64,000 nt of DNA from the NCBI GenBank assembly GCA_029255685.2, contig CM055314.2, positions 40,613,790-40,677,789 on the forward strand, read 5' to 3'. The notes beneath the pieces are model-generated. The model was not told the DNA's origin. It did not search any database and worked only from the letters and a program-made list of their open reading frames with translations. This document shows positions 9,220 to 22,913 of this stretch, in pieces. Within the stretch, counting starts at the first letter, position 1. Each line of letters begins with the position of its first letter. Origin of the DNA: Silene conica (taxonomy: Eukaryota; Streptophyta; Magnoliopsida; Caryophyllales; Caryophyllaceae). The translations under genes and the position numbers were made by a program.

Positions 9220-12200
9220 ATGGCTGGTGAAGATCCAATGCCAAGTGCCAAGCTAGCACGTGAATCCTGGCTAAAAGCCTTCATGGACTCCATGAATCAG
9301 TCCACAAGACTGAGGAATGATGGGTCAAACTTCTCTGACTGGGAGGCAGCACTACGGAATGCTGCCATTGCTGACGGAAAGCTCAAGTACTTAACTGAGC
9401 CCATTCCGCCACACCCAGGAACGGGAGCTAGAGCTAACGAAGTTCGCACTCATAGCGACTTCGTCATGGAAGCAGGTGCGATAAAGAACGTACTCATCTA
9501 TGCAATGGAATCAAATTTGCAAAGACGCTTCATATCCCATGGTGCAAACAAGATTTTCACCACGCTCTCTAACGAATTCTCCAAAGCTCCGAGAATCGTT
9601 TCTTATGAGCATACCTGTCGCTTCTTTGAGGCGAAACTCCAGAAGGGCCAAGCTGTTAGCCCACATATTCTCAACATGATTGAGAATATCGAGAAACTGG
9701 AGACCCTTAACTGCAAGATCAGTGAGAACATAATCGTTGATCGTATGCTTCACTCGCTTCATGATGGGTTCGCCCTCTTTAGGGCCAACTACTACATGAA
9801 CGACATGAAGAAGACTCCTCATGAGCTCCACTCCCTTCTCGTACAGACTGAGAAGGATCTGAAATTAAGTGGGAGCATGAAGCAGGATGTTCTCATGATC
9901 TCCAGTAAGGGAAAGGGTAAAGGGAAGGCTAAAGCTCAGGGCGACCTAGCAGTAGGTAAGCCCAGGTTCAAGAAACCAGGATTTACTAAGAGTGGGCCAG
10001 GTGAGTCGAGCAACTCACAGGGCAAGACTAAGAGCAAGGATACTAGCATGGAATGTCACCATTGCCACAAGACTGGGCATTGGAGGCGCTCATGCCCCGT
10101 GTATCGCGAGGACATTAAGGCAGGCCGCGTTACTCCTGTTGGTATGTCTTCTTCCTCTTTTATTCACATGATTGAGATTAACCATGCAAGTTGCGGAACT
10201 TGGGTACTAGATACTGGTTGTGGTTCTCATCTATGTAATCATGTGCAGGGCCTCCGAAACCAAGAACCCCTAATCAAGGGTGAGGTGGACCTGCGTGTCG
10301 GGAATGGAGCACGTGTTGCTGCAGTCTCGAAGGGAACATACGTGATCCAGCTTCCAAGTGGATTCGAGTTATTTTTATATAACTGTTATTATGTTCCTAG
10401 TTTGTCCAAAAACATTATTTCAGTTTCTGCGCTTGACAAACTCGGCTTTTCATTTGTAATAGAGAATAATAGCTGTATTTTCTCCTTACACAATATGATT
10501 TATGGCAAGGCAGTTTCCATGAATGGAATTTATGTTTTAGATCAAACCACCGAGATATTACATGTGAATAATAAAAGGTTAAAGGTAGGTGACAAAGATC
10601 AAACTTACTTATGGCATTGTCGTATGGGACACATAAATGAGAAACGCGTAAAACAGCTCATACAGAACGGAGCTATCTCGCCCTTTAATTTCGAATCATA
10701 TGGCACGTGTGAATCATGTCTCATCGGCAAGATGACTCGTATTTCCTTCAAAGGTGTTGGAATGCGCGCTGCCGACCTATTAGGACTCATACATACGGAC
10801 GTATGTGGCCCTATGTCGATCAACGCACGAGAAGGCTATAGGTATTTCATCACTTTCACGGATGATTTGAGTAGATATGGCTATGTCTACCTGATGAAAC
10901 ATAAAAGTGAATCCTTTGACAAGTTCAAAGAATACCAGAATCGGGTACAGAACCAGCTGGGTAGAAAGATTAAAGCACTACGTTCTGATCGTGGTGGTGA
11001 GTATCTTTCACACGAGTTTGATCAACACCTTAAAGACTGTGGCATCGTGCTACAGTTAACTCCACCTGGAACACCACAATTAAATGGTGTGTCCGAACGG
11101 AGAAATCGAACTCTACTCGATATGGTTCGATCCATGATGAGTCACACCGTCGTGCCTGATTCATTGTGGGGCTATGCTCTTTTGTCGGCCGCTCTAATAC
11201 TTAACCGAAGTCCGTCTAAAGCTGTTGACAAGACTCCATACGAATTATGGAAGGGAACGGTCCCTAACTTGTCCTTTATACGGGTTTGGGGCTGCGAGGC
11301 TTATGTCAAGTGGAGACACGAGGATAAGCTCGGCCCGCGATCGGTCAAGACATACTTTATAGGTTATCCAAAGGGAACTTTTGGTCATTACTTCTACTCG
11401 CCAACCGAACAACGTGTTTTTGTTGCGGCTAGTGCGACGTTCTTAGAGAAAGAATTTCTCGATAACAAGTCGAGTAATAGAACCTTCGAGTTATCGGAGG
11501 TTCAAGAACCAACTATCGAGCAACCATTGGAGGAAACAGTTCCTTCAACCGAGGCTGCGGTAGATATTCCTGAGGAACCTAGGAGGTCGGGAAGAGTCTC
11601 TATTCCTCCGGACAGGTACATTGGTATGGTCGAGGAACATGATACAGATGACGTCTTATTCCTAGAGGGTAATGAACCCACAACCTATAAAGGTGCCATG
11701 ACTAGTTCTGACTCAAAGCTATGGCTAGAAGCCATGCAATCCGAGATGGACTCCATGTATGAGAACAACGTGTGGGATCTTGTGGACCTACCTGCAAAGG
11801 TACGTCCCCTTCAATGCAAATGGCTTTACAAGATAAAGCATGCCGTGGAAGGACAACAAGATATCCACAAGGCTAGACTAGTTGCTAAAGGTTTCACTCA
11901 AGTGCCAGGCTTGCACTATGATGAGATCTTTGCACCCGTAGTCATGCTACGTTCCATTCGGATTATCTTAGCGATCGCCGCATTTCATGATTATGAAATA
12001 TGGCAAATGGACGTTAAAACCGCCTTCTTAAACGGTTATTTGGAGGAAGAGTTGTACATGGTACAACCCGAGGGTTTTATCGATCCAGCACATCCTAAGA
12101 AAGTTTGCAAGCTTAAGCGTTCCATCTATGGACTTAAGCAAGCATCGCGGAGTTGGAATCATCGCTTCGACCAAGTGATAAAAGAGAATGGGTTCATTCG

Positions 12201-13251
12201 ATCAGTCGAGGAACCATGTCTCTATATCAAGTCGAGTGGTAGCAATATTGTATTCCTAGTACTGTATGTCGATGACATACTCTTGATTGGGAATGACATA
12301 CCTCTCTTATCTTCGGTTAAAGCATGGTTGAAAAACCATTTCCAGATGAAAGATCTGGGAGAGGCACAAAGAATTTTGGGCATCCGTATCTACAGGGATA
12401 GATCACGACGGATGTTGTCTCTCAGTCAGGAGTCTTATATAGATAAGATTCTAGAGAGATTCAGCATGACGAACTCCAAGAAGGGGTTCCTTCCTATGAC
12501 TCCTGGGCTTCACTTGAGCAAGACTCAAGCAGCTAAGTCATTGGAAGAGAAAGAGCGCATGAGTCGGATTCCTTATGCTTCGGCAATAGGATCGATCATG
12601 TATGCCATGATATGCACACGTCCAGACGTTGCATATGCATTGAGTATGACTAGTCGATTCCAAGCTCATCCAGGTGAACAACACTGGATGGCCGTGAAAA
12701 ACATTCTTAAGTACCTACGGAGGACTAAAGATTGGGGATTGACTTATGGAGGCGACTCAACGCTCTGCGCCACGGGTTACGCAGATGCTAGCTTCCAAAC
12801 GGATCGAGATGACTCGAAATCTCAATCTGGATTCGTTTTCACTCTTAATGGTGCTGCTGTCAGCTGGAAAAGTTCTAAACAGAGTGTTACAGCAGATTCT
12901 ACGACTGAGTCCGAGTACTATGCCGCCTCAGAAGCAGCTAAGGAAGCAATATGGATGCGTCAATTCTTACAAGGACTATCAGTAGTGCCTAGTTCGAATG
13001 ACCCAATCACCGTTTATTGTGATAATAAAGGTTCCATCTTCCAAGCTAAGGAGCATAAGTCTAGCAACAAGGCTAGGCATGTACAACGGAAAGCTCATCT
13101 AATCAGAGATTACGTGGAGCAAAAGGAGATTTTCATTGATAAGATCGCTACGGATGACAACATAGCTGATCCTCTCACAAAAGCATTACCACGTGATAAG
13201 CATGAAGGGCATATTCATTCCATGGGAATTGGATGTGTTCCTAAGTTGTAG
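9220..13251 (+). CDS. Copia-A gag-pol polyprotein, 1343 residues
   Basis: A single open frame starts at ATG (MAGEDPMPSAKLARESW). Domains in order: UBN2-type gag (about residues 1-230); a lysine/glycine-rich stretch; CCHC knuckle CHHCHKTGHWRRSC (about 280-293); aspartic protease DTGCGSHLC (about 330); the H-H-C-C zinc region around HCRMGH...CESCLIGK (about 466-505); integrase core with HTDVCGP, SDRGGEY and the glutamate in NGVSERRN; RVT_2 reverse transcriptase with KARLVAKGFTQ, QMDVKTAFLNG and the catalytic YVDDILLIGND; RNase H with GYADASFQTDRDD, TTESEYYAA and DNKGSIFQAKEH. The protein would form particles, process itself, copy element RNA and integrate the cDNA. The length is normal for copia and the frame looks whole. 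Confidence 0.95.
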   Translation: MAGEDPMPSAKLARESWLKAFMDSMNQSTRLRNDGSNFSDWEAALRNAAIADGKLKYLTEPIPPHPGTGARANEVRTHSDFVMEAGAIKNVLIYAMESNLQRRFISHGANKIFTTLSNEFSKAPRIVSYEHTCRFFEAKLQKGQAVSPHILNMIENIEKLETLNCKISENIIVDRMLHSLHDGFALFRANYYMNDMKKTPHELHSLLVQTEKDLKLSGSMKQDVLMISSKGKGKGKAKAQGDLAVGKPRFKKPGFTKSGPGESSNSQGKTKSKDTSMECHHCHKTGHWRRSCPVYREDIKAGRVTPVGMSSSSFIHMIEINHASCGTWVLDTGCGSHLCNHVQGLRNQEPLIKGEVDLRVGNGARVAAVSKGTYVIQLPSGFELFLYNCYYVPSLSKNIISVSALDKLGFSFVIENNSCIFSLHNMIYGKAVSMNGIYVLDQTTEILHVNNKRLKVGDKDQTYLWHCRMGHINEKRVKQLIQNGAISPFNFESYGTCESCLIGKMTRISFKGVGMRAADLLGLIHTDVCGPMSINAREGYRYFITFTDDLSRYGYVYLMKHKSESFDKFKEYQNRVQNQLGRKIKALRSDRGGEYLSHEFDQHLKDCGIVLQLTPPGTPQLNGVSERRNRTLLDMVRSMMSHTVVPDSLWGYALLSAALILNRSPSKAVDKTPYELWKGTVPNLSFIRVWGCEAYVKWRHEDKLGPRSVKTYFIGYPKGTFGHYFYSPTEQRVFVAASATFLEKEFLDNKSSNRTFELSEVQEPTIEQPLEETVPSTEAAVDIPEEPRRSGRVSIPPDRYIGMVEEHDTDDVLFLEGNEPTTYKGAMTSSDSKLWLEAMQSEMDSMYENNVWDLVDLPAKVRPLQCKWLYKIKHAVEGQQDIHKARLVAKGFTQVPGLHYDEIFAPVVMLRSIRIILAIAAFHDYEIWQMDVKTAFLNGYLEEELYMVQPEGFIDPAHPKKVCKLKRSIYGLKQASRSWNHRFDQVIKENGFIRSVEEPCLYIKSSGSNIVFLVLYVDDILLIGNDIPLLSSVKAWLKNHFQMKDLGEAQRILGIRIYRDRSRRMLSLSQESYIDKILERFSMTNSKKGFLPMTPGLHLSKTQAAKSLEEKERMSRIPYASAIGSIMYAMICTRPDVAYALSMTSRFQAHPGEQHWMAVKNILKYLRRTKDWGLTYGGDSTLCATGYADASFQTDRDDSKSQSGFVFTLNGAAVSWKSSKQSVTADSTTESEYYAASEAAKEAIWMRQFLQGLSVVPSSNDPITVYCDNKGSIFQAKEHKSSNKARHVQRKAHLIRDYVEQKEIFIDKIATDDNIADPLTKALPRDKHEGHIHSMGIGCVPKL

Positions 13252-14039
13252 TACTCTTTTATGAATTCATGTAATAATTCATTTTCTCGTGTACTCTATT
13301 CAACCTTATTGTTATGATATAAAATGTTTTGTTTTTCATGTGGAATTGTACGCCAATTTTCAACACCACAAAGTGAACTGATTAACATTACATCGTTTTG
13401 GTCCTTGATTACCCACTTGAGCTGATAACTCAGGTAATCATTTTGTGACGTTGGTTGATGGTGGGTTCAACGAGCCATAAGTCACGTGGATGACTGACCA
13501 ATCACAAAGGCGAGTTATACGGATATCTCGTAGGACACCCCGTGACAACGTTATGAAGTCCTAAATGTTTTATAACATTGGGTGCCTGGTCGTGGATAGG
13601 ACCTCCATAGTGTTCCTTAGAGTCGAGTCTTTTGACCTTCAACTGTCTCTTGAGATTAAGACATATTTTGGGTAACTTTGGTTTCTTTCCCACGGTCACC
13701 GTAACAGGGGCCAAGAGGATTTTTTCTGGGTTATTTCATGCTGGGCGATATCGGCAGGATTCGAGTTGAGGGAAATATCCAAACCCTTATCAGGATTTTA
13801 TCATTTCTCAGGGCCACTCGAGGAGTAGTAACTGACATGCATGGCCATGCTCGAATACAGATTCGTTTTATCAGTTAAGTTACTCTCTAGTCGGGGAAAC
13901 CACTCTTGATACAGATCGCTTGTGAGATACGACCTTTGCGAATGCGGATTTGCAAATTGTCTTACATTGAGTGGGAGAAATTTTAAAAGGATATGAGATT
14001 CGGTTATCGCACCTACACTTGTACGGACAAGTGGGAGTT
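13252..14039 (+). other. Copia-A 3' untranslated region with polypurine tract
   Basis: No further gene is seen after the gag-pol stop. The region ends in the polypurine tract acaagtgggagtt immediately before TGTTGGAGC at 14040. Copia-D keeps the same region up to the window end (from 63670). Confidence 0.7.
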
Positions 14040-15428
<1,389 letters not shown>

Positions 15429-16990
15429 TATGTTGTGTGATTTTATAACAATAAGGTATTGTGTAGTTTTCTTACTAGTGTTGCCTTTATGTTCTGATTA
15501 TAACTATCATGTGAGTTATTCAAAAATTGATTTTAGCACTTCATTGAGTGACATTGTATTAGTTTGGCGTATTCTGACTGGTTATCACTCATCCTTAGCC
15601 AGTAATTGAATCAGCCCTTATGTTTCTCCCAGGATATCTTACTTTTTTTTCCAGCATTTACTAGTAGATGTTCAAAATATATTTTGTTGTCTTATCCGCA
15701 TATAAACTATTGATTAGGAATAGACTAATAGGGCTAACAGCAAGAAGGTCGACCCCCGACATTATATCCCCTTTTAAGCTAAAAATCAGCAAGCTTGTTT
15801 GTTGTAGGTATCTAAACTTTTGCAACTACTTTCTTAGCCTTGCCTTTTCCATATCTGCATAGAAGGCAGTCATGCCCCATCTTGTTACATTTTTTTGCAT
15901 ATAATTGGTCGTCATTCATACTTGAAGACCTGTTATTTATAATAATCATTCCCCCATGTTTTATAGAATTCATGTATGTTTCTGGTTTATATATTGTTGT
16001 TTTATAGCAGGCATGTGCTAAATGTTTTCTATCTGCTCAATATTGTAGAGAATACCAGAAAGGTAGCGAACAATCTTGGTTGTAACAAGATAAACAATGG
16101 AAATGTAGGATCAAATCATGTAGATGTTCTGATACCAGAGGTTATTCAGGTACTGTTGTCTATCAAATTCTTTGTTAGATGGCATGATTAATAAAGCTTT
16201 TGTAGGCATATAATTGTGGTTCCATTTCCTACAAGGATTCTCTCAACTCACCGGGAGGGGGCGTAGCTTGCAGGGCTGGTGCTGCGTGATTAGGCTTTCA
16301 CCACTGTGCTTGGTAGCTGGGACGAGTTCAGTGGGGGCAAAGAGGCTGGCAGTGCTTTGCTGGATGTAATGGGAAGTTTTGTTGGGATATGATAGTGGCA
16401 GACGTTGGGTATGGGGTGCAGGTTTGCATATCAGAAGCTTTAGTCGGTCAGATTGGAGCTTCTGAAGGTGCTCATAATTGCAGGTACTTCGTATAGTTCA
16501 GAAGCTATGGAGCGGTTTAGTATTCTAGGCTGGTGCACCGTGATCAGTTTTGTGTTGCTGCAGGGACTGGTTGGAGTTGTGGATATGTAGCTGGGATGAC
16601 TGTTTGTGTGCAGAGTCCTATAGTCTGCCAAATTGACGGAATCAGAAAGTTTGGAGTTGTGTTAGATAGCGGGTTTTTTGACGAAAGCACGAAGCAGTTC
16701 AGATCAAAGACCATTTGTACACTGCGGGTTGGGCAGTGAAGATCAGATAGAAGATCAGTCTGTGGATTGCTGGGGCTGCAGCACTGGGCAACGGTTTCGG
16801 AATTGGTGAAAATGAAACTTGATGAAAAAGAAGCTAAACGGTTTAATCATGTAAATCATTTGTTCTATTTTAAACATTTGGTACATTTTTTTGTACTTAA
16901 ACATTTGCGAAGTTCAATTTTTAATCCTTTTTGGAAATGTAATTGACATTCATTTTTGAGATTGAATAATTCTATTGTAATTTTTGAATG
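15429..16990. other. CACTA-1 interior, mostly unrecognised
   Basis: The first 600 bp look like intron (T-rich, no frame). From about 16215 base composition becomes more GC-rich (bggagggggcgtagc-like stretch near 16253, several 'ggctggtgctg' and 'ttggagttgtgg' words), suggesting one or more captured genic segments. I cannot assign them. No transposase signature is seen. Confidence 0.4.
16049..16149 (+). pseudogene. exon-like block of an unrecognised gene in CACTA-1
   Basis: A block preceded by a pyrimidine-rich stretch and TTGTAG, and followed by CAG|GTACTG, is open in one frame (ENTRKVANNLGCNKINNGNV then GSNHVDVLIPEVIQ). The flanking acceptor-like and donor-like sites and the protein-like composition suggest a captured internal exon. 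I do not recognise the family, and chance cannot be excluded for a block this short. Confidence 0.35.
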
Positions 16991-16999
16991 ATATGCAAT

Positions 17000-17452
17000 A
17001 ATACACGATTATTCAGGATTACAATTCTCTGTTGTGTTTGGATGAACTAGTGTTGCGTTTGTTTAGTATAAGTGTTGTTTTTGGACGTAACTAGTGTTGT
17101 GTTCTCAAAATAAAAATGTCGCATTTGTTCGATAAAAGTGTTGCTTTTTAATATAAAAAGTATTGCATTTGTCTACGAAAAGTGTTGCTAATTTTTCACA
17201 AGAAGTGTTGCATTAGAAAATAAAAATGTTGCCTTTGCATTTGAAAAAAGTGTTGCATAAAAGTAACATATGTAACACTTTATAAAAGTGTTGCAAATAG
17301 TTCAAAAAGTGTTGCATAAAGTGTTGCAATGAGCTAACGCAACGAGACTTTATACAACACTTCATTAAGTGTTGCATAAACTCTATAGCAACACTTATAT
17401 GACATTATGCAACAATAGTGGAGTGTTGCTATAGAATCAAAATGTAGTAGTG
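17000..17452. repeat. CACTA-1 subterminal repeats and right terminal inverted repeat
   Basis: About fifteen copies of aagtgttgc or close variants occur on the plus strand, ending in the terminal repeat whose outer bases read ...gtagtagtg on the plus strand. Dense short subterminal repeats next to a CACTA terminus are characteristic of En/Spm-type elements. Confidence 0.8.
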
Positions 17453-19650
17453 TGTTCTCGAGAAATTCTTTCTCTAAGAACGTCGCACCAGCCGCAACAA
17501 AAACACGTTGTTGGGTTGGTGAGTAGAAGTAATGACCAAAAGTTCCCTTTGGATAGCCTATAAAGTATGTCTTGACCGATCGCGGGCCGAGCTTATCCTC
17601 GTGTCTCCACTTGACATAAGTCTCGCAGCCCCAAACCCGTATAAAGGACAAGTTAAGGACCGTTCCCTTCCATAATTCGTATCGAGTCTTGTCAACAGCT
17701 TTAGACGGACTTCGGTTAAGTATTAGAGCGGCCGACAAAAGAGCATAGCCCCACAATGAATCAGGCACAACGGTGTGACTCATCATGGATCGAACCATAT
17801 CGAGTAGAGTTCGATTTCTCCGTTCGGACACACCATTTAATTATGGTGTTCCAGGTGGAGTCAACTGTAGCACGATGCCACAGTCTTTAAGGTGTTGATC
17901 AAACTCGTGTGAAAGATACTCACCACCACGATCAGAACGTAGTGCTTTAATCTTTCTTCCCAGCTGGTTCTGTACCCTATTCTGGTATTCTTTGAACTTG
18001 TCAAAGGATTCACTTTTATGCTTCATTAAGTAGACGTAGCCATATCTACTTAAATTATCCGTGAAAGTGATGAAATACCTATAGCCTTCTCGTGCGTTGA
18101 TCGACATAAGGCCACATACATCCGTATGTATGAGTCCTAATAGGTCGGCAGCGCGCATTCCAACACCTTTGAAGGAAATACGAGTCATCTTACCAATGAG
18201 ACATGATTCACACGTGCCATATGATTCGAAATCAAAGGCCGAGATAGCTCCATTCTGTATGAGTTTTTTTACGCGTTTCTCATTTATGTGTCCCATACGA
18301 CAATGCCATAGATAAGTTTGATCTTTGTCACCTACCTTTAATCTCTTGTTATGCACATGTAATATTTTGGTGGTTTGATCTAAAACATAAATTCCATTCA
18401 TGGAAACTGCCTTGCCATAAATCATATTGTGTAATGAGAAAACACAACTGTTATTTTCTATTACAAATGAAAAACCAAGTTTGTCAAGTGCAGAAACTGA
18501 AATAATGTTTTTGGACAAACAAGGAACATAATAACAGTTATATAAAGATAACTCGAATCCACTAGGAAGCTGGATCACGTATGTTCCCCTCGAGACTGCA
18601 GCAACACGTGCTCCGTTCCCGACACGCAGGTCAACCTCACCCTTGATGTGGGGTTCTTGGTTTCGGAGGCCCTGCACATGATTACATAGATGAGAACCAC
18701 AACCAGTATCTAGTACCCAAGTTCCGTAACTTGCATGGTTAATCTCAATCATGTGAATAAAAGAAGAAGAAGACATACCAATAGGAGTAACGCGGCCTGC
18801 CTTAATATCCTCACGATACACGGGGCATGAGCGCCTCCAATGCCCAGTCTTGTGGCAATGGTGACATTCCATGCTAGTATCCTTGCTCTTTGTCTTGCCC
18901 TGTGAGTTGCTTGACTCACCTGGCCCACTCTTAGTAAATCCTGGTTTCTTGAACTTGGGCTTGCCTACTGATAGGTCGCCCTGAGCTTTAGCTTTTCCCT
19001 TACCCTTACCCTTGCTGGAGATCATGAGAACATCCTGCTTCACGCTCCCACTTAATTTCAGATCCTTCTCGGTCTGTACGAGAAGGGAGTGGAGCTCATG
19101 AGGAGTCTTCTTCATGTCGTTCATGTAATAGTTGGCCCTGAAGAGGGCGAATCCATCATGAAGCGAATGAAGCATTCGATCAACGATTATGTTCTCACTG
19201 ATCTTGCAGTTTAGGGCCTCCAGTTTCTCGATATTCTCAATCATGTTGAGAATATGTGGGCTAACCGCTTGGCCCTTCTGGAGTTTCGCCTCAAAGAAGC
19301 GACAGGTATGCTCATAAGAAACGATTCTCGGAGCTTTTGAGAATTCGTTAGTGAGCGTGGTGAAAATCTTGTTTGCATCATGGGTTATGAAGCGTATTTG
19401 CAAATTGGATTCCATTGCATAGATGAGTACGTTCTTTATCGCACCCGCTTCCATGACGAATCGCTATGTGCGCGAACTTCGTTAGCTCTAGCTCCAGTTC
19501 CTGGGTGTGCCGGAATTGGCCCAGTTAAGTACTTGAGCTTTCCGTCAGCAATGGCAGCATTCCGTAGTGATGCCTCCCAGTCAGAGAAGTTTGGCCCATC
19601 ATTCCTCAGTCTAGTAGACTGATTCATGGAGTCCATGAAGGCTTTTAGCC
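17453..19650 (-). pseudogene. Copia-C gag-protease-integrase remnant
   Basis: Recognisable parts on the minus strand: gag with knuckle CHHCHKTGHWRRSC (near 18840), protease DTGCGSHLC (near 18700), the zinc region HCRMGHINEKRV (near 18290) and the integrase core with HTDVCG (near 18120) and SDRGGEY (near 17935). It is a broken fossil of the Copia-A family. No function is expected. Confidence 0.88.
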
Positions 19651-19665
19651 AGGATTCACGTGCTA
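19651..19665. repeat. LINE-1 target site duplication, left copy
   Basis: The sequence aggattcacgtgcta is repeated exactly at 23010-23024. A 15-bp duplication is typical of L1 integration. The duplicated bases lie in the first codons of Copia-C gag. Confidence 0.95.
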
Positions 19666-22600
19666 CCAAAATAAAAAGCCAAAAACATCAGCAAGTCATG
19701 GCTATATTTGATCAATGGAGTATAAGTACCAATACTCATACTCACCCAGGAGGGAGAGTATGGATAGGTTGGAATCATGTGGAGTTTCAGGTTGGTTTTC
19801 TGGAGTATGACCCCCAATATATTCATCTCTATGCCTGTCATCTCCCTAGTAAGAAGAGTTTTCATTGCACAATGGTATATGCCTTTAATGGTATCACTGC
19901 CAGAGAAAGTCTGTGGGCCAACCTTAGGAGGCTGGCAGATTCTATGACTGGTGCCTGGGTCATTGGAGGGGATTTCAACTGTGTGATGCACCCAGAGGAA
20001 AGACTGGGGGGGAGTTTTTCCGCTGCAGAGGCTACCCCTTATCAAGACTGTATTTCGTATTGTGAACTTATGCAATGTCCCACTGTTAGAGCCTATTATA
20101 CATGGACAAATAAACAATGCCCAGATGACAGAGTTTATTCCAAGTTGGACAGGGTGTTTACTAATGAGGATTGGGATTGTTTAATGCCTGATATGCAAGC
20201 TAATTTTCTGCCAGAAGGTGACTATGATCACAACCCTTGTCTTATTAAATATGGGCAGCCTATGGAGCAAAGACATAGACCTTTTAAGTTTGCTAATATG
20301 TGGTGTCATATTCCTGAATTCCAAGCAACTGTCCAGCAGTAATGGACTACTGACAAGTATGGTACTCATCAATATCTGCTGGCCAATAAACTTAAGGCTC
20401 TAAAGCTACCTCTGAAGCAGCTGAATAAACACCATTTCTCAGATATTGAAAGGGCTACTGCCCTGGCACACAGAGCCTTACTGGAATGCCAGCAAGTTCT
20501 AGTTCAGCATCCAGGGGACCCATCTCTGATGCAGCAAGAGTATGAGGCACATGGGAAGTATACCTCTCTTAAGCATCACCTCCATCTGTTCTTGAAACAA
20601 AAGGCCAAAGCTCATTGGTTGCAGGAAGGAGATCAAAACACTAAGTATTTCCATGGCCTCCTGAAAGCCAAAAGGAGGAAGAATACAGTCTATCAAATTC
20701 ATGATAATGCAGGAAATCTCCATACTACTCCAACAGCTATTAAGGCTAGTTTTTTGGAGTTTTATATGTAGCTGCTTGGTACCAGCAAAGCCACTACCCC
20801 TATCTCTCCCCGGATAGTTAAGCAAGGTCCTCAATGCACTGAAGACCAAGCTCTGCTGCTGCAAGCCACTGTTACCAGGGAAGAAATTAAAGAAGTAATG
20901 TTTAGTATACCCAATGATAAGGCTCCTGGGCCTGATGGATATACGAGCCAATTCTTTAAGGCAGGGTGGGATTATGTTCAAGAAGATGTATATGAAGCAG
21001 TTCTGGAATTCTTCAGTTCAAAACAGTTACTCAAGCAACTGAATGCCACTAACATATCTCTCATTCCAAAGGTAGCAAACCCCCAGACTGTTGGCCAGTT
21101 CAGACCAATATCTTGTTGCAATGTAGTGTACAAAGTCATATCCAAAATTCTTTGCAATAGATTGGCTCAGGTGCTTCCTCATATTATCTCCCCCACTCAA
21201 GGTGGATTCATACAAGGGAGAAACATAATGGAGAATATTCTCATATGTCAAGACCTTATTAGACTCTATGGCAGGAAGACAGTGTCACCCAGATGTATGT
21301 TTAAAATTGACCTTCAAAAGGCATATGACTCTGTAGAGTGGGATTTCCTATCTCAAATGATGAATGCTCTTAATTTCCCCCAGGGCTTCATTGACTTGGT
21401 CATGGCTTGTGTTACAAGTGCTTCATTTTCTCTATGTCTGAATGGGGATACATTTGGCTTTTTCAAGGGTAAAAGAGGCTTGAGACAAGGAGACCCTCTT
21501 TCTCCTCTTCTGTTTACTATTTGTATGGAATATTTGACTAGATTGCTGCAGCATACTACCAAGACTAACACTTTCAAATACCATCCTTTATGTGCTCCTA
21601 TGAAGCTTACTAGCTTGATGTTTGCTGATGATCTTCTACTGTTTAGCAAAGGAGATATTAGTTCTATTATGGTGCTTCTTAGAACTTTTGCCACCTTCTC
21701 AGCAGCCTCTGGGTTGAGAATGAGCCCTGGTAAATCAAATGTATTCTTTAATGGTGTTCTTGAGACAGTGAAAGCTGATGTGCTTCAGGTGTCTGGCTGT
21801 ATTGAAGGGAAGCTACCTTTCAGGTACTTGGGGGTCCCAGTCAAGCCAACCAAGCTAAATGCCATGGATTGTAGACCAATCATTGATAAGCTTATGGAAA
21901 GGATTCGTATCATAGGAGCAAGGAAATTCTCATATGCAGGTAGATTGGTGATTGTGAAATCAGTCCTTAAAACCTTACATACTTATTGGGCCACTATCTT
22001 CATTCTTCCTGCAGCAGTGATCAAAGATATTGAAGCCCTTTGTAGGAATTTCCTATGGGATGGGGGCACTGAGTATAAAAGGAGTCCTCCAGTTGCTTGG
22101 GAGACTATATGAAAACCTATAAAGGAAGGGGGTCTGGGGTTAAGGAAGGATGCTATTTGGAATAAAGCTGCCATTGGCAAGCTTGCTTGGTGGGTTGCCT
22201 CTAAACCTGAACTTCTATGGGTGAGATGGGTACATAGTATTTACCTGAAAGGACAGTCATGGGCTGATTATACTCCTCCTTTGGATGTGTCTTGGACATG
22301 GAAGAGAATCAATAAGAGTAAAGAGCTACTTGCATCTATATGGCCTGATTACCATACTCAAATGCATTATTCTATCAGTTCTGTTTATGGGCTTCTCAGA
22401 GGTGCCACTCCCATTCAACAATGGAGCTATTCGACTTGGAATGACTGGACCTTACCCAAGCATTCTTTTGTGGTTTGGATGTATAACCACAATTCTTTGA
22501 AAACTTCAGCTAAGTTGTATAGGTTGGGGATCAGTGACAATGATAATTGCTGGCTGTGTGGAGCAGGAACAGAAAACCAGGAGCATTTGTTCTTTGAATG

Positions 22601-22913
22601 CAGTTACAGTACAAGCATTCTTCTGCTAGTGAAGACTTGGACAGGTATTCAGTTCCCAATGATGGATGTTCGTCAATGGTGTTTGGCTAGAAGAGGGTCT
22701 AAGGTCAGGAGAGGGGTGGTCTATGGACTGCTCAATGCTATGATGTATCATGTTTGGTGGCAAAGAAACAAGGCTCGGGTGGATCAGATTTTCCTCAGGC
22801 CCCAGGCGGTTGTTAAGTTGTTGCAGGAAGAATTTAGAACTCGTTTAGCTAAATGTTGTAAAGGTCGCATCTCCCATAGGGATCGAACCTGGATCGATAG
22901 TATGCTTACTTAA
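19666..22913 (+). pseudogene. LINE-1 ORF2 (endonuclease remnant, reverse transcriptase, zf-RVT)
   Basis: One reading frame runs without frameshift across 3.2 kb but contains three in-frame stops: TAA at 20340-20342, TAG at 20769-20771 and TGA at 22110-22112. Domains in order: end of the exonuclease-endonuclease-phosphatase fold with the conserved GGDFN (near 19965); reverse transcriptase with PGPDG (20930), FRPISCCNVVYK, FKIDLQKAYDSVEW, GLRQGDPLSP and catalytic FADDLLLF (near 21620); then the C-terminal zf-RVT-type region with CWLCGAGTENQEHLFFEC (near 22550). The natural stop is at 22911. The TAG and TGA codons each fit one point change. It is a recent dead copy. Confidence 0.92.

Noticed and set aside
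9511-9831. Antisense and alternative-frame open stretches within gag-pol genes (also 10605-10823, 12746-12985, 18097-18315, 61027-61245)
   Set aside because: They are shadows of the coding strand, recurring identically in the homologous copies.
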